In this document: positions 50,901-59,207 of the stretch, in pieces
Position numbering within the stretch: position 1 is the first letter of the stretch
Layout: each line of letters opens with the position of its first letter
Origin: Caldifarciminota bacterium
Lineage (GTDB): Bacteria; Hydrothermota; UBA3073; JACQXS01; JAGMCI01
Direction: 5' to 3'
Assembly: GCA_023129325.1 (NCBI GenBank)
Contig: JAGMCI010000008.1
Coordinates: forward strand, 1-64,000
DNA: 64,000 nucleotides
Position numbers and translations under genes: made by a program
Notes under the pieces: generated by a model
Told to the model about the DNA's origin: nothing
Databases searched by the model: none
The model's input: the letters and a program-made list of their open reading frames with translations, nothing else

Positions 50901-53900
50901 ATCTTTTATGATAATTTTGATGACGAGACTACAGGCGAAGAGCCATCAAACTGGACAACTTCGTATAGTGGTGTTGCAAATGTAAGCATCTGTGATACTG
51001 TGTATTATGGGTCAGGTGGTAAGTGTTGCCACTTTGTGGATACACGAGCTGGGGAAGCCATTCCACCAGCGGCTCAATGTAAAATAGGCAAAAAGTGGAC
51101 TCCCGCGTTAGAGAAAGGAACTATAGAATGGAGATGCAGGACAGAGAAGGACGGCTTTGCGGTGAGGTTCCATAAGGTTGGAGGGACTTGGACCTGGTCA
51201 ACGCAAATTAATATGTGTAACAACACGAAAGGAATTTCTGTGGAAGATGCTAACAATAGTTTCACAACAATAGGACCCTGCACTACATATGCACCAGACA
51301 AATGGTATCATATGAAGATGGAATTTGATTGCGTTAAAGATAGTTGCTGGGTATATATAGATGGCGATGGCCCTCATGGATATGCTATTGCTAATGAAGC
51401 CTCTTTGGATTCCGCTACATTTCTTACTTATGGCAGTTTTGCGCCTCAAAATGCCTATCTTGATGAGGTATCAGTTTCAAAATATGATGCATCAGCAGAT
51501 TCGGGTAAAATGACAAGTGGGACAGTTATCCGTAAATGGGCGGCAAGGGGATGGAATGCACTTCATTGGGAACAAAATATTGCTGATGATTCAATAAGAA
51601 TCAATGTTCAATACTTGGATGCAGGCGTCTGGAAAGATAGCCTTCCTGGCACTTATGGGGATTCGGTAATTGAAGGTTATACATCGGCTGGCTGTGTGGA
51701 AGGAACGCTTAAGTTGGGCTTGCTTGATTCTTGCGGAGTTGATAGTATAAGGCTTATGGCTACTCTTTATCGTGGTGGTGGCAAAGCAAGTGAGAATCCA
51801 GAATTAAAGTGGTGGGATGTGAGATATACATCTGAGCCACTCGCTCAGAAGACGCCAGGCCTATGGATTGGCGTTGTGTCCACGGATTGGGACACGCGAG
51901 CCAACTGGGATGACTCGCTTGTGCCAGGTATAAATATTAATGTAAGAATACCTGAAGGGTGTCCCTATTATCCAGATTTGGATGAAGTTGCGTACTGTAA
52001 CAATTTCACTATGGATAGTGGTGGTGTGCTAAACTCTCAAGCATCTGGAGAGCTCGAGGTTCATCACAATTTTAAGGCAATGAAAGGTTGCACGCTTAAA
52101 TTAGACGCTGGAGGAGTTATTATCAAATCCTCACTTGAAGCTTCAGTTACAATTAGAACAGCATCAGGGCACTACTTCCATAACCTTACCATTAATAGTC
52201 TTGAGGCAAAAGTTGTTTTAGCAAGTAATATTGATGTAAACAACAACCTGACGATAACAGCTGGGACATTTAATCCTGGCAGTCATACTGTTTATCTGGC
52301 TGGTAACTTTGTGAACAATAGCACATTTAAGCCTTCTGCTTCTACAATATATTTTGACAGCACTCTTGCCCAGACAATTAGCGGCGATAGCAGCTTCACT
52401 TTCTACAATCTTACCTGCGATAAATCTGGTGGCACTGCTGAAGCACAGAAGAGCATTGCTGTGAAAAAGCAACTTAAGATAGATAATGGGACATTTAGTA
52501 TAAACCCAGGCGATTCCCTAATTATGTATCGTGCCAGCTCAATAGAAGTAAATGGAGGCGTTTTGAAGTTGGTAGGCACTGCAGATGATACAGTAACTGT
52601 TACCCTGGCCAGTGGTAGCAAAAAAACTAATGTTAGTAAAATATGGCAAACTTATGAACAAAGAAATATTGGAATACAGGATACTCATTTCGGTCCATTA
52701 AAGTTAAAACTATCAGAGAAGAAAGCTGTAAGGCGCTCAGGCTCAAAAATAGCTACGTCCTTTGAGGTTGCTAAAAACCTTGAAACGCTCAAGAATGCTC
52801 AACTTTTGGCATCACCAAAGTCACCGGGGGACACTGTCTTTGGCCCTGAGAGTTTTGAAGGTGACTGGATGCCCACAGACTGGACACAATACGACTGTTC
52901 AGGTGATGCTTCTGATAACGTATGGGAAAGACAGACTGATTGCTGCGGTTATTCCTCACCTGAGGGCACATTTTGTGCCAGGATGTATTACGATGCAAGT
53001 AATGTGATAAATAGAGCACTTGAAACACCAAATATATCACTTTATGAACATATAAACTGTCAACTCTCATTTTATTCCTGCATGTTTAATAATTGGAAAG
53101 ATACTCTAATTATTGAGCTCTCAACAAACACTACTGGGGGCAGTGGAGATGGTGATTGGACTGAACTTGCACGCTACTTAAATGATGGTTCTAATGATGG
53201 ATGGATACAGAGAAACATTGATATCTCTGCTTATGACAGAGAACAAACTGTATATATTCGCTTCAGGTCAGCTCAACCTGCAGATGCTAATGCTAATGGC
53301 GTAGACTATGTTATAATAACAGGTGATTATAAGCCTCATCCATACACATTTAACATAAATTCAGGTGGACATATAAATGCCAAGTATTATAAATTTGAAA
53401 AAATGGATAGCACTGGCTTAGTTATAAATGAGGGCGCTTTTATTGAGACTTTCACATTTGAAAGTAAACACTACGGCTTATGTGCTGGTCGCTTCACTGG
53501 TGGGACATCAGGTGGAACATATTTGACTATAAATAATTATCAAGGAATTCATCCTGATACTCTTCACATTTTTGGTGTTATATTTGATACTCTATGGGCA
53601 TGGAATATGAAATATAATGTTGCCAAGACAGTAGAGCCTGGGGCGGATAGTGGATATATTATGATGGATTCGCTTGAGAATCCAACTAAGGGCTCATGGG
53701 GTAATTTTTATGGCGAAGCTTATGAATATGACACCTACACCAGAATTTTCTGGGGGTATAGTCCAAATCCACTATCTGTTGAATTGGCATCATTTGAGGC
53801 AATAGGTCAATATGAGTCAGTCTTACTGCAATGGATTACAGAATCAGAATCTGACCATGCAAGATGGTTGCTTGCGAGAAGCGAAAAAGAACCAGGAATC

Positions 53901-54602
53901 GAGGAATCAAGGTATCAAGGGGTCAAGGAATCAAGTAGACAAAATAAATTTAGATTGCAAAATGCAAATTGGAAAGTGAAAGATGAAAGCCCTGCCCGAC
54001 AGACGGCAGGCAGGCAAAAACTGAAAACATCAGACGCAGATATATTACCACAAATCCGAAACAAATTCAAAATCCAAAATAGGGAAAAAGATTCACCATT
54101 TAACCAATCACCATTTAACCAGTCTGATTGGCAGATTATAGCAGAAGTTCAAGCAGAGGGTGGAGGATATACTTATGACTGGATTGATTCATTAGTTGAA
54201 GTTGAAACTACTTATTGGTATAAGCTTGGTGATATTAGTAATAAGGGTGATACAACCTGGCATGATAATTGGATTGATTCTGCTACTCCAAAAGGATGCA
54301 GGATTGTAAAATTTGGTTTAAAGCAATCCTGGCCAAATCCATTTGCAGATAAGGCTCATATTGAGTATGCTGTTCCTGGAAAATTACCATCAGCCAATAA
54401 GCTTAATGTCTCATTAAAGATTTATGATATCACTGGAAGACTTGTTAAGACAGTTATTGATAAAAGAAAATCACCTGGCTCTTATGAAGTTGGCTGGGAT
54501 GGAAAAACAGACTGGGGCAGGAACCTACCAGCTGGAGTCTACTTTTACAGACTGCAAGTAGGGCGTAAAGTATCTACCAAGAAACTCATCCTAATTCGGT
54601 AA
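47940..54602 (+). CDS. giant exported surface protein (2220 residues) with T9SS sorting domain
   Basis: Signal peptide (FKVLSILGVLAAGFLFLAS). Two related blocks begin with TTTWEGDQSSKSWSIAANWD (about 120) and LWIGVVSTDWDTRANWDD (about 1305), each followed by short beta-helix-like strands (VEGNCYNLKVGSNGKL; NFTMDSGGVLNSQASGELEVHHNF). Between them lie an alpha/beta segment (LVFYDDDTYCGPNDPD ... about 580-680), a fibronectin-like piece (YWWRVAGKDPAGSQDTSLWSDYRSF) and a LamG-like piece (GTIEWRCRTEKDGF). A MAM-like segment (ESFEGDWMPTDWTQYDC) and the T9SS domain (WPNPFADKAHIEYAV, IYDITGRLVKTV, GVYFYRL, KKLILIR) follow. It is probably a very large adhesin-like fibre. GGAGGGATT precedes the ATG. Repeats are inserted in frame at two places. 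Confidence 0.83.
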   Translation: MKKFKVLSILGVLAAGFLFLASQSSSPDNQSPKKVVQLMRMMSKRAASVERADKIEWTTARVVPTKGEPVGIGLAPVHKKPRKAYELGKPVPYSPRYGRPHKFIEETIPMEEYWGEPALPEGPKVTTTWEGDQSSKSWSIAANWDNGVPGENDDVIIPDGTPPCTLSVEGNCYNLKVGSNGKLIMTVDGWLNVYGASIIDSGTVKAPLDDLADIMVQGKKAVIECIMAGDSVWHIDLKVYPMTPATGNRIVRLGADTHIEGFLSIGHPSFNASYKKASFYCSNAPDSFKLNVHGDIYIWNGFKFEEWDSELEQADTIWCGGSWANAGDFTRKVGYPVIFYGDEDTIGLGWTYEEVTEFADLTVVDTAHYVLGYNEMVKGNADINGYLGLNAQVLQVDTNVAVSGTLHVDAGSYLLLSDVSEVDVNDGGVLKAIGNSGTKANISGASISDFYTLNINSGGKISAKYAKFNYTCGITIADGATIGGLSSRDSLYYCEFGHTQDNDTLLCIMNDQKVNIWGAYFPHSATGANNVYSNNTLPGAGGEDSIIFWNYSGPFSGTDYELDPTGPDSVNGIIFWKFATGHYKGKILVFYDDDTYCGPNDPDVVRTKNHLDELGYAADTVNIANYSTYYYPNEGHKFQMPNKEWAEVVFMITADASAPLNNAGQRGALINYVLSGGRLFVSSGDLCYDTRGADGSFGTNDDWQATYFWLVHAPFEQQWISNDEADHFERWTGGTTPPLTLIPNDLPDIINCDAADDWHTDECYVNNIEPGVIEWWCADDNETSIYLRSYELFNTRQVYLATTDTHMIVTGGDELKKDFIENVISWLLEPVNLVPDKPVLVEIFDNAEPKMDVLAQAVFKFHGDDPEKDFIQYNFQTDDDYSFGSIDKSDWTSSYAPLGEAAFYMDTTGLTQGTTYWWRVAGKDPAGSQDTSLWSDYRSFTVASAERIAEVDTFFTRWYQTTNEQWLTNTCYQVKESAGSSVLGDSCIFYDNFDDETTGEEPSNWTTSYSGVANVSICDTVYYGSGGKCCHFVDTRAGEAIPPAAQCKIGKKWTPALEKGTIEWRCRTEKDGFAVRFHKVGGTWTWSTQINMCNNTKGISVEDANNSFTTIGPCTTYAPDKWYHMKMEFDCVKDSCWVYIDGDGPHGYAIANEASLDSATFLTYGSFAPQNAYLDEVSVSKYDASADSGKMTSGTVIRKWAARGWNALHWEQNIADDSIRINVQYLDAGVWKDSLPGTYGDSVIEGYTSAGCVEGTLKLGLLDSCGVDSIRLMATLYRGGGKASENPELKWWDVRYTSEPLAQKTPGLWIGVVSTDWDTRANWDDSLVPGININVRIPEGCPYYPDLDEVAYCNNFTMDSGGVLNSQASGELEVHHNFKAMKGCTLKLDAGGVIIKSSLEASVTIRTASGHYFHNLTINSLEAKVVLASNIDVNNNLTITAGTFNPGSHTVYLAGNFVNNSTFKPSASTIYFDSTLAQTISGDSSFTFYNLTCDKSGGTAEAQKSIAVKKQLKIDNGTFSINPGDSLIMYRASSIEVNGGVLKLVGTADDTVTVTLASGSKKTNVSKIWQTYEQRNIGIQDTHFGPLKLKLSEKKAVRRSGSKIATSFEVAKNLETLKNAQLLASPKSPGDTVFGPESFEGDWMPTDWTQYDCSGDASDNVWERQTDCCGYSSPEGTFCARMYYDASNVINRALETPNISLYEHINCQLSFYSCMFNNWKDTLIIELSTNTTGGSGDGDWTELARYLNDGSNDGWIQRNIDISAYDREQTVYIRFRSAQPADANANGVDYVIITGDYKPHPYTFNINSGGHINAKYYKFEKMDSTGLVINEGAFIETFTFESKHYGLCAGRFTGGTSGGTYLTINNYQGIHPDTLHIFGVIFDTLWAWNMKYNVAKTVEPGADSGYIMMDSLENPTKGSWGNFYGEAYEYDTYTRIFWGYSPNPLSVELASFEAIGQYESVLLQWITESESDHARWLLARSEKEPGIEESRYQGVKESSRQNKFRLQNANWKVKDESPARQTAGRQKLKTSDADILPQIRNKFKIQNREKDSPFNQSPFNQSDWQIIAEVQAEGGGYTYDWIDSLVEVETTYWYKLGDISNKGDTTWHDNWIDSATPKGCRIVKFGLKQSWPNPFADKAHIEYAVPGKLPSANKLNVSLKIYDITGRLVKTVIDKRKSPGSYEVGWDGKTDWGRNLPAGVYFYRLQVGRKVSTKKLILIR
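48109..48173. repeat. two in-frame palindromes in the giant gene
   Basis: GGACAACCGCAAGGGTTGTC followed by CCTACA (48109-48134) and GTGGGGATAGGG ... CCCCTGTCCAC (48147-48173), read as WTTARVVPTKGEPVGIGLAPV after the signal peptide. Confidence 0.75.
53890..54122. repeat. block of intergenic-type repeats inside the giant coding region
   Basis: Starting near GAATCGAGGAATCAAGG, the block includes CCTGCCCGACAGACGGCAGG (53991 on), ACAAATCCGAAACAAATTC (54052 on) and two ACCATTTAACCA copies (54096-54120), all of which are normally intergenic here. About 75 codons, rich in K, R, N and Q, separate LLARS from DWQIIAEVQAEGGG. Confidence 0.75.
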
Positions 54603-54878
54603 ATAAAATCAAACCACTAATTTCATTCATCCCACACATTCCGCCTCAGGCGGATTATGTGCGGGACGGGTTATACGAAAAAACAAGCCACAGAATAGTA
54701 AAAAACAGTGCTATGGAGTGCAACAACGATGTTGTTGCATGCAAAATCACCGATTTTGCACTCCAAATAAATCTCTTCTATTCTCTTTAAATCCCTGTTA
54801 ATAAAAAAATTTGAATTTTAATTTGCCATTTTGATTTTTGATACCTACCCGATGGCAAGCGGGTTTAATTTTTACATT
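54603..54878. repeat. intergenic palindromes and a 52-bp doublet hairpin
   Basis: A nested palindrome (54631-54666: TCCCACACAT / ATGTGCGGGA around CCGCCTCAGGCGG), the 52-bp element TGGAGTGCAACAACG ... ACTCCA (54714-54765), a CTTTAAATCCCTGTTAAT segment (54784-54802) and ACCTACCCGATGGCAAGCGG (54843 on). No gene is seen. Confidence 0.75.
54714..54765. repeat. 52-bp double-hairpin element, copy 1
   Basis: TGGAGT and ACTCCA enclose two hairpins, GCAACAAC-GAT-GTTGTTGC and GCAAAATC-ACC-GATTTTGC. The whole element occurs identically, in reverse orientation, at 60415-60466. Confidence 0.85.
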
Positions 54879-55547
54879 TTATTTTCTGTGGTTATTTGTA
54901 ATTGCCTTCCCTACTGAAATTCCAATTATTGCTCCAACCAGGACATCGGATGTCCAGTGAGTGTTATCATTTATCCTTGACCAAGCAACGAGACTTGCTA
55001 ATCCATAAGCCACAAAATCTATGATAGGACTTTTGTACTGAGATTCAAATACTGAGGCTAAAGTAAATGCTATACTTGTATGCCCTGAAGGAAAAGACAT
55101 ATTTTCATGACTTAAAGTTGGACCAATCCAGGAAAAAGCCCCTTTGCCAACGGAAGGTCTTGCCCTGCCAGCAATAAGCTTTATACAATTTACAATCCCT
55201 CCTGTAATAAGTATACTTTCCAGTCCCATATTAGCTGTTTCCTTTAATTTTTCATTATTTAATAAAGAGCCACAGATATAAGCTCCGCCCATAATTCCAG
55301 AAGCCACAAGCCCATCACTAAGTGGAGTGCAGTAGCTTGCTACTGCATCACCAAGGCAATGCACTTCATTGGACTTTATAAAATCTTGAATCTTTTCATC
55401 CTGTGACATAATTCCATAAATCCCAACGCCAAGTCCAATACAAATTCCCCAATCTTTCTTTTCCCATCTTGAGGGAGATGTAATAACATAATTTATATCC
55501 ATCCCCAGTCCGCCTGAGGCGGACATAATTAAAATAATGAAAATCAT
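54879..55547 (-). CDS. PAP2 family phosphatase
   Basis: 222 residues with the three motifs of lipid/acid phosphatases: KLIAGRARPSVGKG, PSGHTSIAF and SRINDNTHWTSDVLVG. Several hydrophobic helices place it in the membrane; relatives dephosphorylate undecaprenyl diphosphate, phosphatidic acid or lipid A. Two palindromes lie in the coding region: SASGGL at the end of the short N-terminal hydrophobic stretch (55509-55523) and DAVASYCTPL (55323-55347). The start at 55547 lacks a ribosome-binding site, and ATGs at 55526 or 55505 are possible, so the first palindrome could in part be 5' leader. Confidence 0.85.
   Translation of the reverse strand: MIFIILIMSASGGLGMDINYVITSPSRWEKKDWGICIGLGVGIYGIMSQDEKIQDFIKSNEVHCLGDAVASYCTPLSDGLVASGIMGGAYICGSLLNNEKLKETANMGLESILITGGIVNCIKLIAGRARPSVGKGAFSWIGPTLSHENMSFPSGHTSIAFTLASVFESQYKSPIIDFVAYGLASLVAWSRINDNTHWTSDVLVGAIIGISVGKAITNNHRK
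55323..55347. repeat. single hairpin of the TGGAGTGCA family inside the PAP2 gene
   Basis: TGGAGT-GCAGTAGCTTGCTACTGC-A; the same ends as the 52-bp element but one hairpin only. Read on the minus strand as DAVASYCTPL. Confidence 0.65.
55509..55523. repeat. in-frame palindrome encoding SASGGL in the PAP2 gene
   Basis: TCCGCCTGAGGCGGA on the plus strand; on the coding strand it reads TCC GCC TCA GGC GGA, as in the copies at 10287 and 10485. Confidence 0.75.
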
Positions 55548-55555
55548 TTCAAATA

Positions 55556-55811
55556 ATGTATTAACCGCAGATGAACACAGATAGGCACAGATGGGGACAG
55601 GATAAACACATATATTTCTTATAGTTTATTTTATTAAACACTGAACCCCTAATTGTTATTTCAGTATATTCAAGAATTTCGGTGTCATTCAGTGTTCCAA
55701 AGTTAATCTTTTATCTGTGTGCATCAGCGTTTATCTGCGGTTTCTGTCTTTCCCCTTTTTTCCTCCGCCTCAGGCGGATTCCCATTTTCCCTTTGCTTAC
55801 ACATTTATTTC
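55556..55811. repeat. intergenic repeat block
   Basis: AACCGCAGATGAACACAGAT (55562 on) and TATCTGTGTGCATCAGCGTT ... GCGG (55709-55741) form a long inverted repeat that encloses a second one (ACTGAAC / TCAGTGTTC, 55651-55697). It is followed by a pyrimidine-rich segment carrying CCGCCTCAGGCGG (55765-55777). Confidence 0.65.
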
Positions 55812-56645
55812 TTAACCACGAATGGCACAAATAATTTGTTCTGGTTCTTTTACAACTTTTGCACCAGGTATCTTTCCCTCTTCAGCACAAACAAATATTG
55901 GTTTTCCCTGTTTTTTTGCCCAGTTAGCTGTATTTATTGTTCCACCTTTAGGACCTGCTTCTATTATTAAAACAGCATCTGAGAGCCCTGAAGTCAACCT
56001 GTTTCTTGCCATCGCCTGACCAATAGTCCAGCTGGCGGTTGGGAAAAATTCAGACAAAATTGTGCCACGCTTGAGGAGTTGAGTTTTTACTGGATAAAGT
56101 TCCTTATGTAATACAAAATTAAATACACCCATAGGAATTACCATTATTGTCTCTCCACCTCCTTTAATTGCTCCCAGATGAGCTTGAGTATCAATTCCCT
56201 TGGCATAACCTGATACGATTGTAAAGCCAGCTTTAGCTAAATTTTGAGCAAATTTAAAAGCTCTCTTTAATCCTGAACTTGAGGCTTGCCTTGCCCCAAT
56301 TATAGCAATACTTTTGCCTTGTGGCAGTTTGCCATAAACATAAATAATTGGAGGCAGATTTTTAAATGAACCCAATCTTTTTGGATAATTTTCATCACTT
56401 TTTGTAATTACCTTAAACTTCTTTTTTTTAAGTTCAGCGATAATTTTATCCATTTTCTGTAAATTTATACCCACATTTTGGGATAAAATATTTTTTATTA
56501 ACTTTTTCCCTAATTTTGGTATACTTGCAAGTTCAAGAAGAGTTGTTGAAAATACCTTTTCTGGGGTGCCAAATCTTTCAAGTAGTTTATTAAATGTAGC
56601 AGCTCCCATCCCTTGAATTGAGTGTAAAAGTAACCAATAATCCAT
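55812..56645 (-). CDS. dprA: DNA-processing protein DprA
   Basis: DprA loads RecA on incoming single-stranded DNA during transformation. The 277 residues include an N-terminal helix-hairpin-helix region (LLHSIQGMGAATFNKLLERFG, IPKLGKKLIKNIL) and the Rossmann core: YPKRLGSFKNLPPIIYVYG, AIIGARQASSSGLKRA, FTIVSGYAKGIDTQAHLGAI, LSEFFPTASWTIGQAMARNRLTSGLSDAVLIIEAG and GKPIFVCAEEGKI. The C-terminal winged helix found in many DprA proteins is absent. The ATG at 56645 is preferred; the seven extra codons to 56666 come from an ACCTAAACACC repeat. Confidence 0.92.
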   Translation of the reverse strand: MDYWLLLHSIQGMGAATFNKLLERFGTPEKVFSTTLLELASIPKLGKKLIKNILSQNVGINLQKMDKIIAELKKKKFKVITKSDENYPKRLGSFKNLPPIIYVYGKLPQGKSIAIIGARQASSSGLKRAFKFAQNLAKAGFTIVSGYAKGIDTQAHLGAIKGGGETIMVIPMGVFNFVLHKELYPVKTQLLKRGTILSEFFPTASWTIGQAMARNRLTSGLSDAVLIIEAGPKGGTINTANWAKKQGKPIFVCAEEGKIPGAKVVKEPEQIICAIRG

Positions 56646-56988
56646 AATACCCAAATACCTAAACACCTAAACACCTAAAAATTTTCTCTCTTAAGAAACC
56701 GCAGATACACACAGATAAACGCAAATAATTGTCAAGAGAAAAATGAAACCACAGATTTGTGTAATGAAAGGAAAAAGGGGAAACAGGGAAAAATGGGAAG
56801 AAAATCAAGTTAAAATTAGTCCCGCACATAATTGTAGGGTTATAAATTTGAATTCCTGCCCGACGGCAGGCGGATATATGCGGGATTTATTTCTTTCCCC
56901 TTTTCCCACTTTTCCATTTTCCCTTATTTACACCCTGATATTCTGATTCTCTAATACACTACTTGCCGCAATCTGTGCAATCTGTGGC
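56646..56988. repeat. long inverted repeat with nested palindromes
   Basis: ACCTAAACACCTAAACACC (56657 on) is followed by an AACCGCAGATACACACAG arm and by the purine-rich TTTGTGTAATGAAAGG arm (56755 on), whose partner TTTCCCTTATTTACACC ends at 56935. In the centre a CCCGCACATA ... TATATGCGGG palindrome (56821-56884) holds CCTGCCCGACGGCAGG (56855-56870). The 67-codon plus frame here is repeat-derived. Confidence 0.75.
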
Positions 56989-59148
56989 TTAAAAGCTTAG
57001 TTCTAATGAGAATTTCTTTTCTGGTTTTGGGAAAATGACGACTTTAGCTTCTTTCTTTATTCCAGCTTCAAGCTTAGCTATGTCAATAGCTTTAAGTAAG
57101 CCACCGACTTCATCTATAAGTCCAATCTCTTTTGCCTTTGTGCCACTCCATATTCTGCCCTGTCCGATAGAATCAACATAAGCTTTTGTAAGTTTTCTGC
57201 CTTTAGCTACGCGAGAGATGAATTTATCATAATACCATTCAATTTCTTTTTTAAATTTCTCTCGCTCTTCTTTGGTGAGGTGTCTTAAGTCTGAAAAATA
57301 ATCTGCATGCTCGCCTCTTTTAACCTGGTCCCAGGAAAGTCCAAATTTGTCATAAAGCCCCTTAATGATGAGATTTAGACCCAGCACTCCTATTGAGCCT
57401 GTGAGTGTAAATCTATCGGCAAGTATTTTATTGCCAAAGCAAGAAATATAATATCCACCAGAGCCTGCAACATTACTCATTGAAACGATGACAGGCTTCT
57501 CTTTAGCCACTCTTTTCACTGCTTGAGCTATAATTTCAGATGCCAGTGCGCTACCACCGCCAGAATTTACTCTGAATACAAGAGCCTTAATTGATTTATC
57601 TTTCCTTATTTGATTTAAAAGTTTTGATACAGTCTCCGAGCCCATATATTTACCACCTATAAATGGAGTTGGGTCATAACCACTTTCGCCAGTTACTATT
57701 GAGCCTTCAGCTATAAATAGGGCAATTTTTGGCTTCTCTTCCTTAAAAGCTCTTGAAATTTCTTTCTTGCTTAAGAGACTGGCAACTGGCTCCCTTTTTA
57801 TTTTGCCAAAAAGTTTATTAAATAAATCATCAAGCTCATCCCAATAAGCTAAAGTGTCAACAAGTCCTGAATCAAGGGCATCATCAGAATTGAAAAACAC
57901 ACCTTTATTTATAAAATCTTCAAACTTTGCAATTTCTATTTTTCTACTTTTTGCCATTTCTGTAACCATAGGTTTCCATATATCGTCAAGATAAGCCCCA
58001 ATTTGTTCTTTGCTCTCTTTTGACATATCTTCACGCTCAAAGAGCTCAGTAGCGGACTTATATTTGCCAACCCGCTCAATGTCTGTTTCAATGCCAAGTT
58101 TTTCAAGTGCCCCCTTTATATAAGGCATTTTTACTGAGATTCCAGGAATTACTACATCTCCAAGAGGAGTAAGAATAATATAATCTGCAACTGATGCCAA
58201 ATAATAACTTCCAAATCCATATCCGTTAGAAAAAACAATAATCTTTTTACCAGCTTTTTTAAGTTTTAAGAGTTCCTGCCTTAACTCCTCAGCTTGAGCT
58301 ATTCCAAACCTTGATGGTTTAAAGTTAATAAATACTGCTTTCACATCCTCCTTATTCTTAACAGATTCAAGATTATTTAAGAGGTTATAAAAAGTGGGCT
58401 CTTTTTCTGTCTGGAGACCAAAATATTTTGACTCTTCTTTCATCTCAGGATAAGAGCCCTTGATAGTAAATTCAGCTAATTTCTCTGGCTTAGGCATAAA
58501 AGTAGGATATGTTTCATGTGAAACAATAGTTCTTGCTCTTAATTTATTAAAGTCTTTATCTGTATTGGCTCCAATTTTAAGATTGCCAAGTGATATTTCA
58601 AGTCCAAAATTAAAGTTATTAGCTTTATTCCCTTTAAAAGAGAGAATGATGCCATCCAAAGGCTCAATTCCAATGCCATATAAGTAATCTCTGATGGTGC
58701 CTTCTCTGCACTTATAAAAAATATCTCCGAATACTGTAATTCTATCAGTTCCAGGGTTCAAAGCTAATCCTCCACGCAAATTAGGGGTGGTTTCAATGGA
58801 TGAGCATAAGCCAAGTGAGATGAATTTACTGGGTCTAAAGATTCCTCCAAGCTCGTGTTTCTTAGATTCTCCAAATTTATAATTATAACCAAGCCAGAAA
58901 GATTCTCCTATGTTAAAGCTATTTCCTATTATGTAATTGGGTTTTCTCTCTTTTCCAAAAATAGCTCCAAATCCTAAGTTTCCTGAAGATAATCCAATTT
59001 GTGTGACTGTATCAAAGAAACATACTACTTCGGAGCCTGGATTTATTCCCAGTCCAGCTGGATTTGTAAATAAAGAAATTGCCCTCTTTGAAGTGCTGAC
59101 AGAATTTCCTTCAAATATCCCTAAAATAAAAATAATAAACCCTATCAT
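56989..59148 (-). CDS. sppA: signal peptide peptidase SppA (67-kDa type) with an extra beta-rich N-terminal domain
   Basis: The first 225 residues follow a signal-like stretch (IGFIIFILGIF) and show KRAISLFTNPAGLGINPGSE and repeated amphipathic strands (FWLGYNYKFGESKKHELGGIF), similar to the FadL/PorV type of outer-membrane proteins. The rest is a tandem SppA: the first half holds the catalytic lysine (Lys364 in VGKYKSATELFERED), the second half the serine (Ser533 in VNSGGGSALASEII), and GSIGVLGLN follows. SppA degrades leftover signal peptides. At 719 residues it is over 100 longer than E. coli SppA. GGAGGG precedes the ATG. Confidence 0.87.
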   Translation of the reverse strand: MIGFIIFILGIFEGNSVSTSKRAISLFTNPAGLGINPGSEVVCFFDTVTQIGLSSGNLGFGAIFGKERKPNYIIGNSFNIGESFWLGYNYKFGESKKHELGGIFRPSKFISLGLCSSIETTPNLRGGLALNPGTDRITVFGDIFYKCREGTIRDYLYGIGIEPLDGIILSFKGNKANNFNFGLEISLGNLKIGANTDKDFNKLRARTIVSHETYPTFMPKPEKLAEFTIKGSYPEMKEESKYFGLQTEKEPTFYNLLNNLESVKNKEDVKAVFINFKPSRFGIAQAEELRQELLKLKKAGKKIIVFSNGYGFGSYYLASVADYIILTPLGDVVIPGISVKMPYIKGALEKLGIETDIERVGKYKSATELFEREDMSKESKEQIGAYLDDIWKPMVTEMAKSRKIEIAKFEDFINKGVFFNSDDALDSGLVDTLAYWDELDDLFNKLFGKIKREPVASLLSKKEISRAFKEEKPKIALFIAEGSIVTGESGYDPTPFIGGKYMGSETVSKLLNQIRKDKSIKALVFRVNSGGGSALASEIIAQAVKRVAKEKPVIVSMSNVAGSGGYYISCFGNKILADRFTLTGSIGVLGLNLIIKGLYDKFGLSWDQVKRGEHADYFSDLRHLTKEEREKFKKEIEWYYDKFISRVAKGRKLTKAYVDSIGQGRIWSGTKAKEIGLIDEVGGLLKAIDIAKLEAGIKKEAKVVIFPKPEKKFSLELSF

Positions 59149-59170
59149 CCTACCCTCCTTTTTAGTCTTT

Positions 59171-59199
59171 AAAATAATTCATTTATTACAAAAAGTCAA
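59171..59199 (-). promoter_or_regulatory. promoter of sppA
   Basis: On the minus strand TTGACT, 17 bases, TATTTT. Confidence 0.5.
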
Positions 59200-59207
59200 T
59201 AAATTTC

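Noticed and set aside
56743-56946. 67-codon plus-strand frame near dprA
   Set aside because: It runs through the purine/pyrimidine repeat and nested palindromes; a nearly identical stretch at 27720 is also open only by composition.
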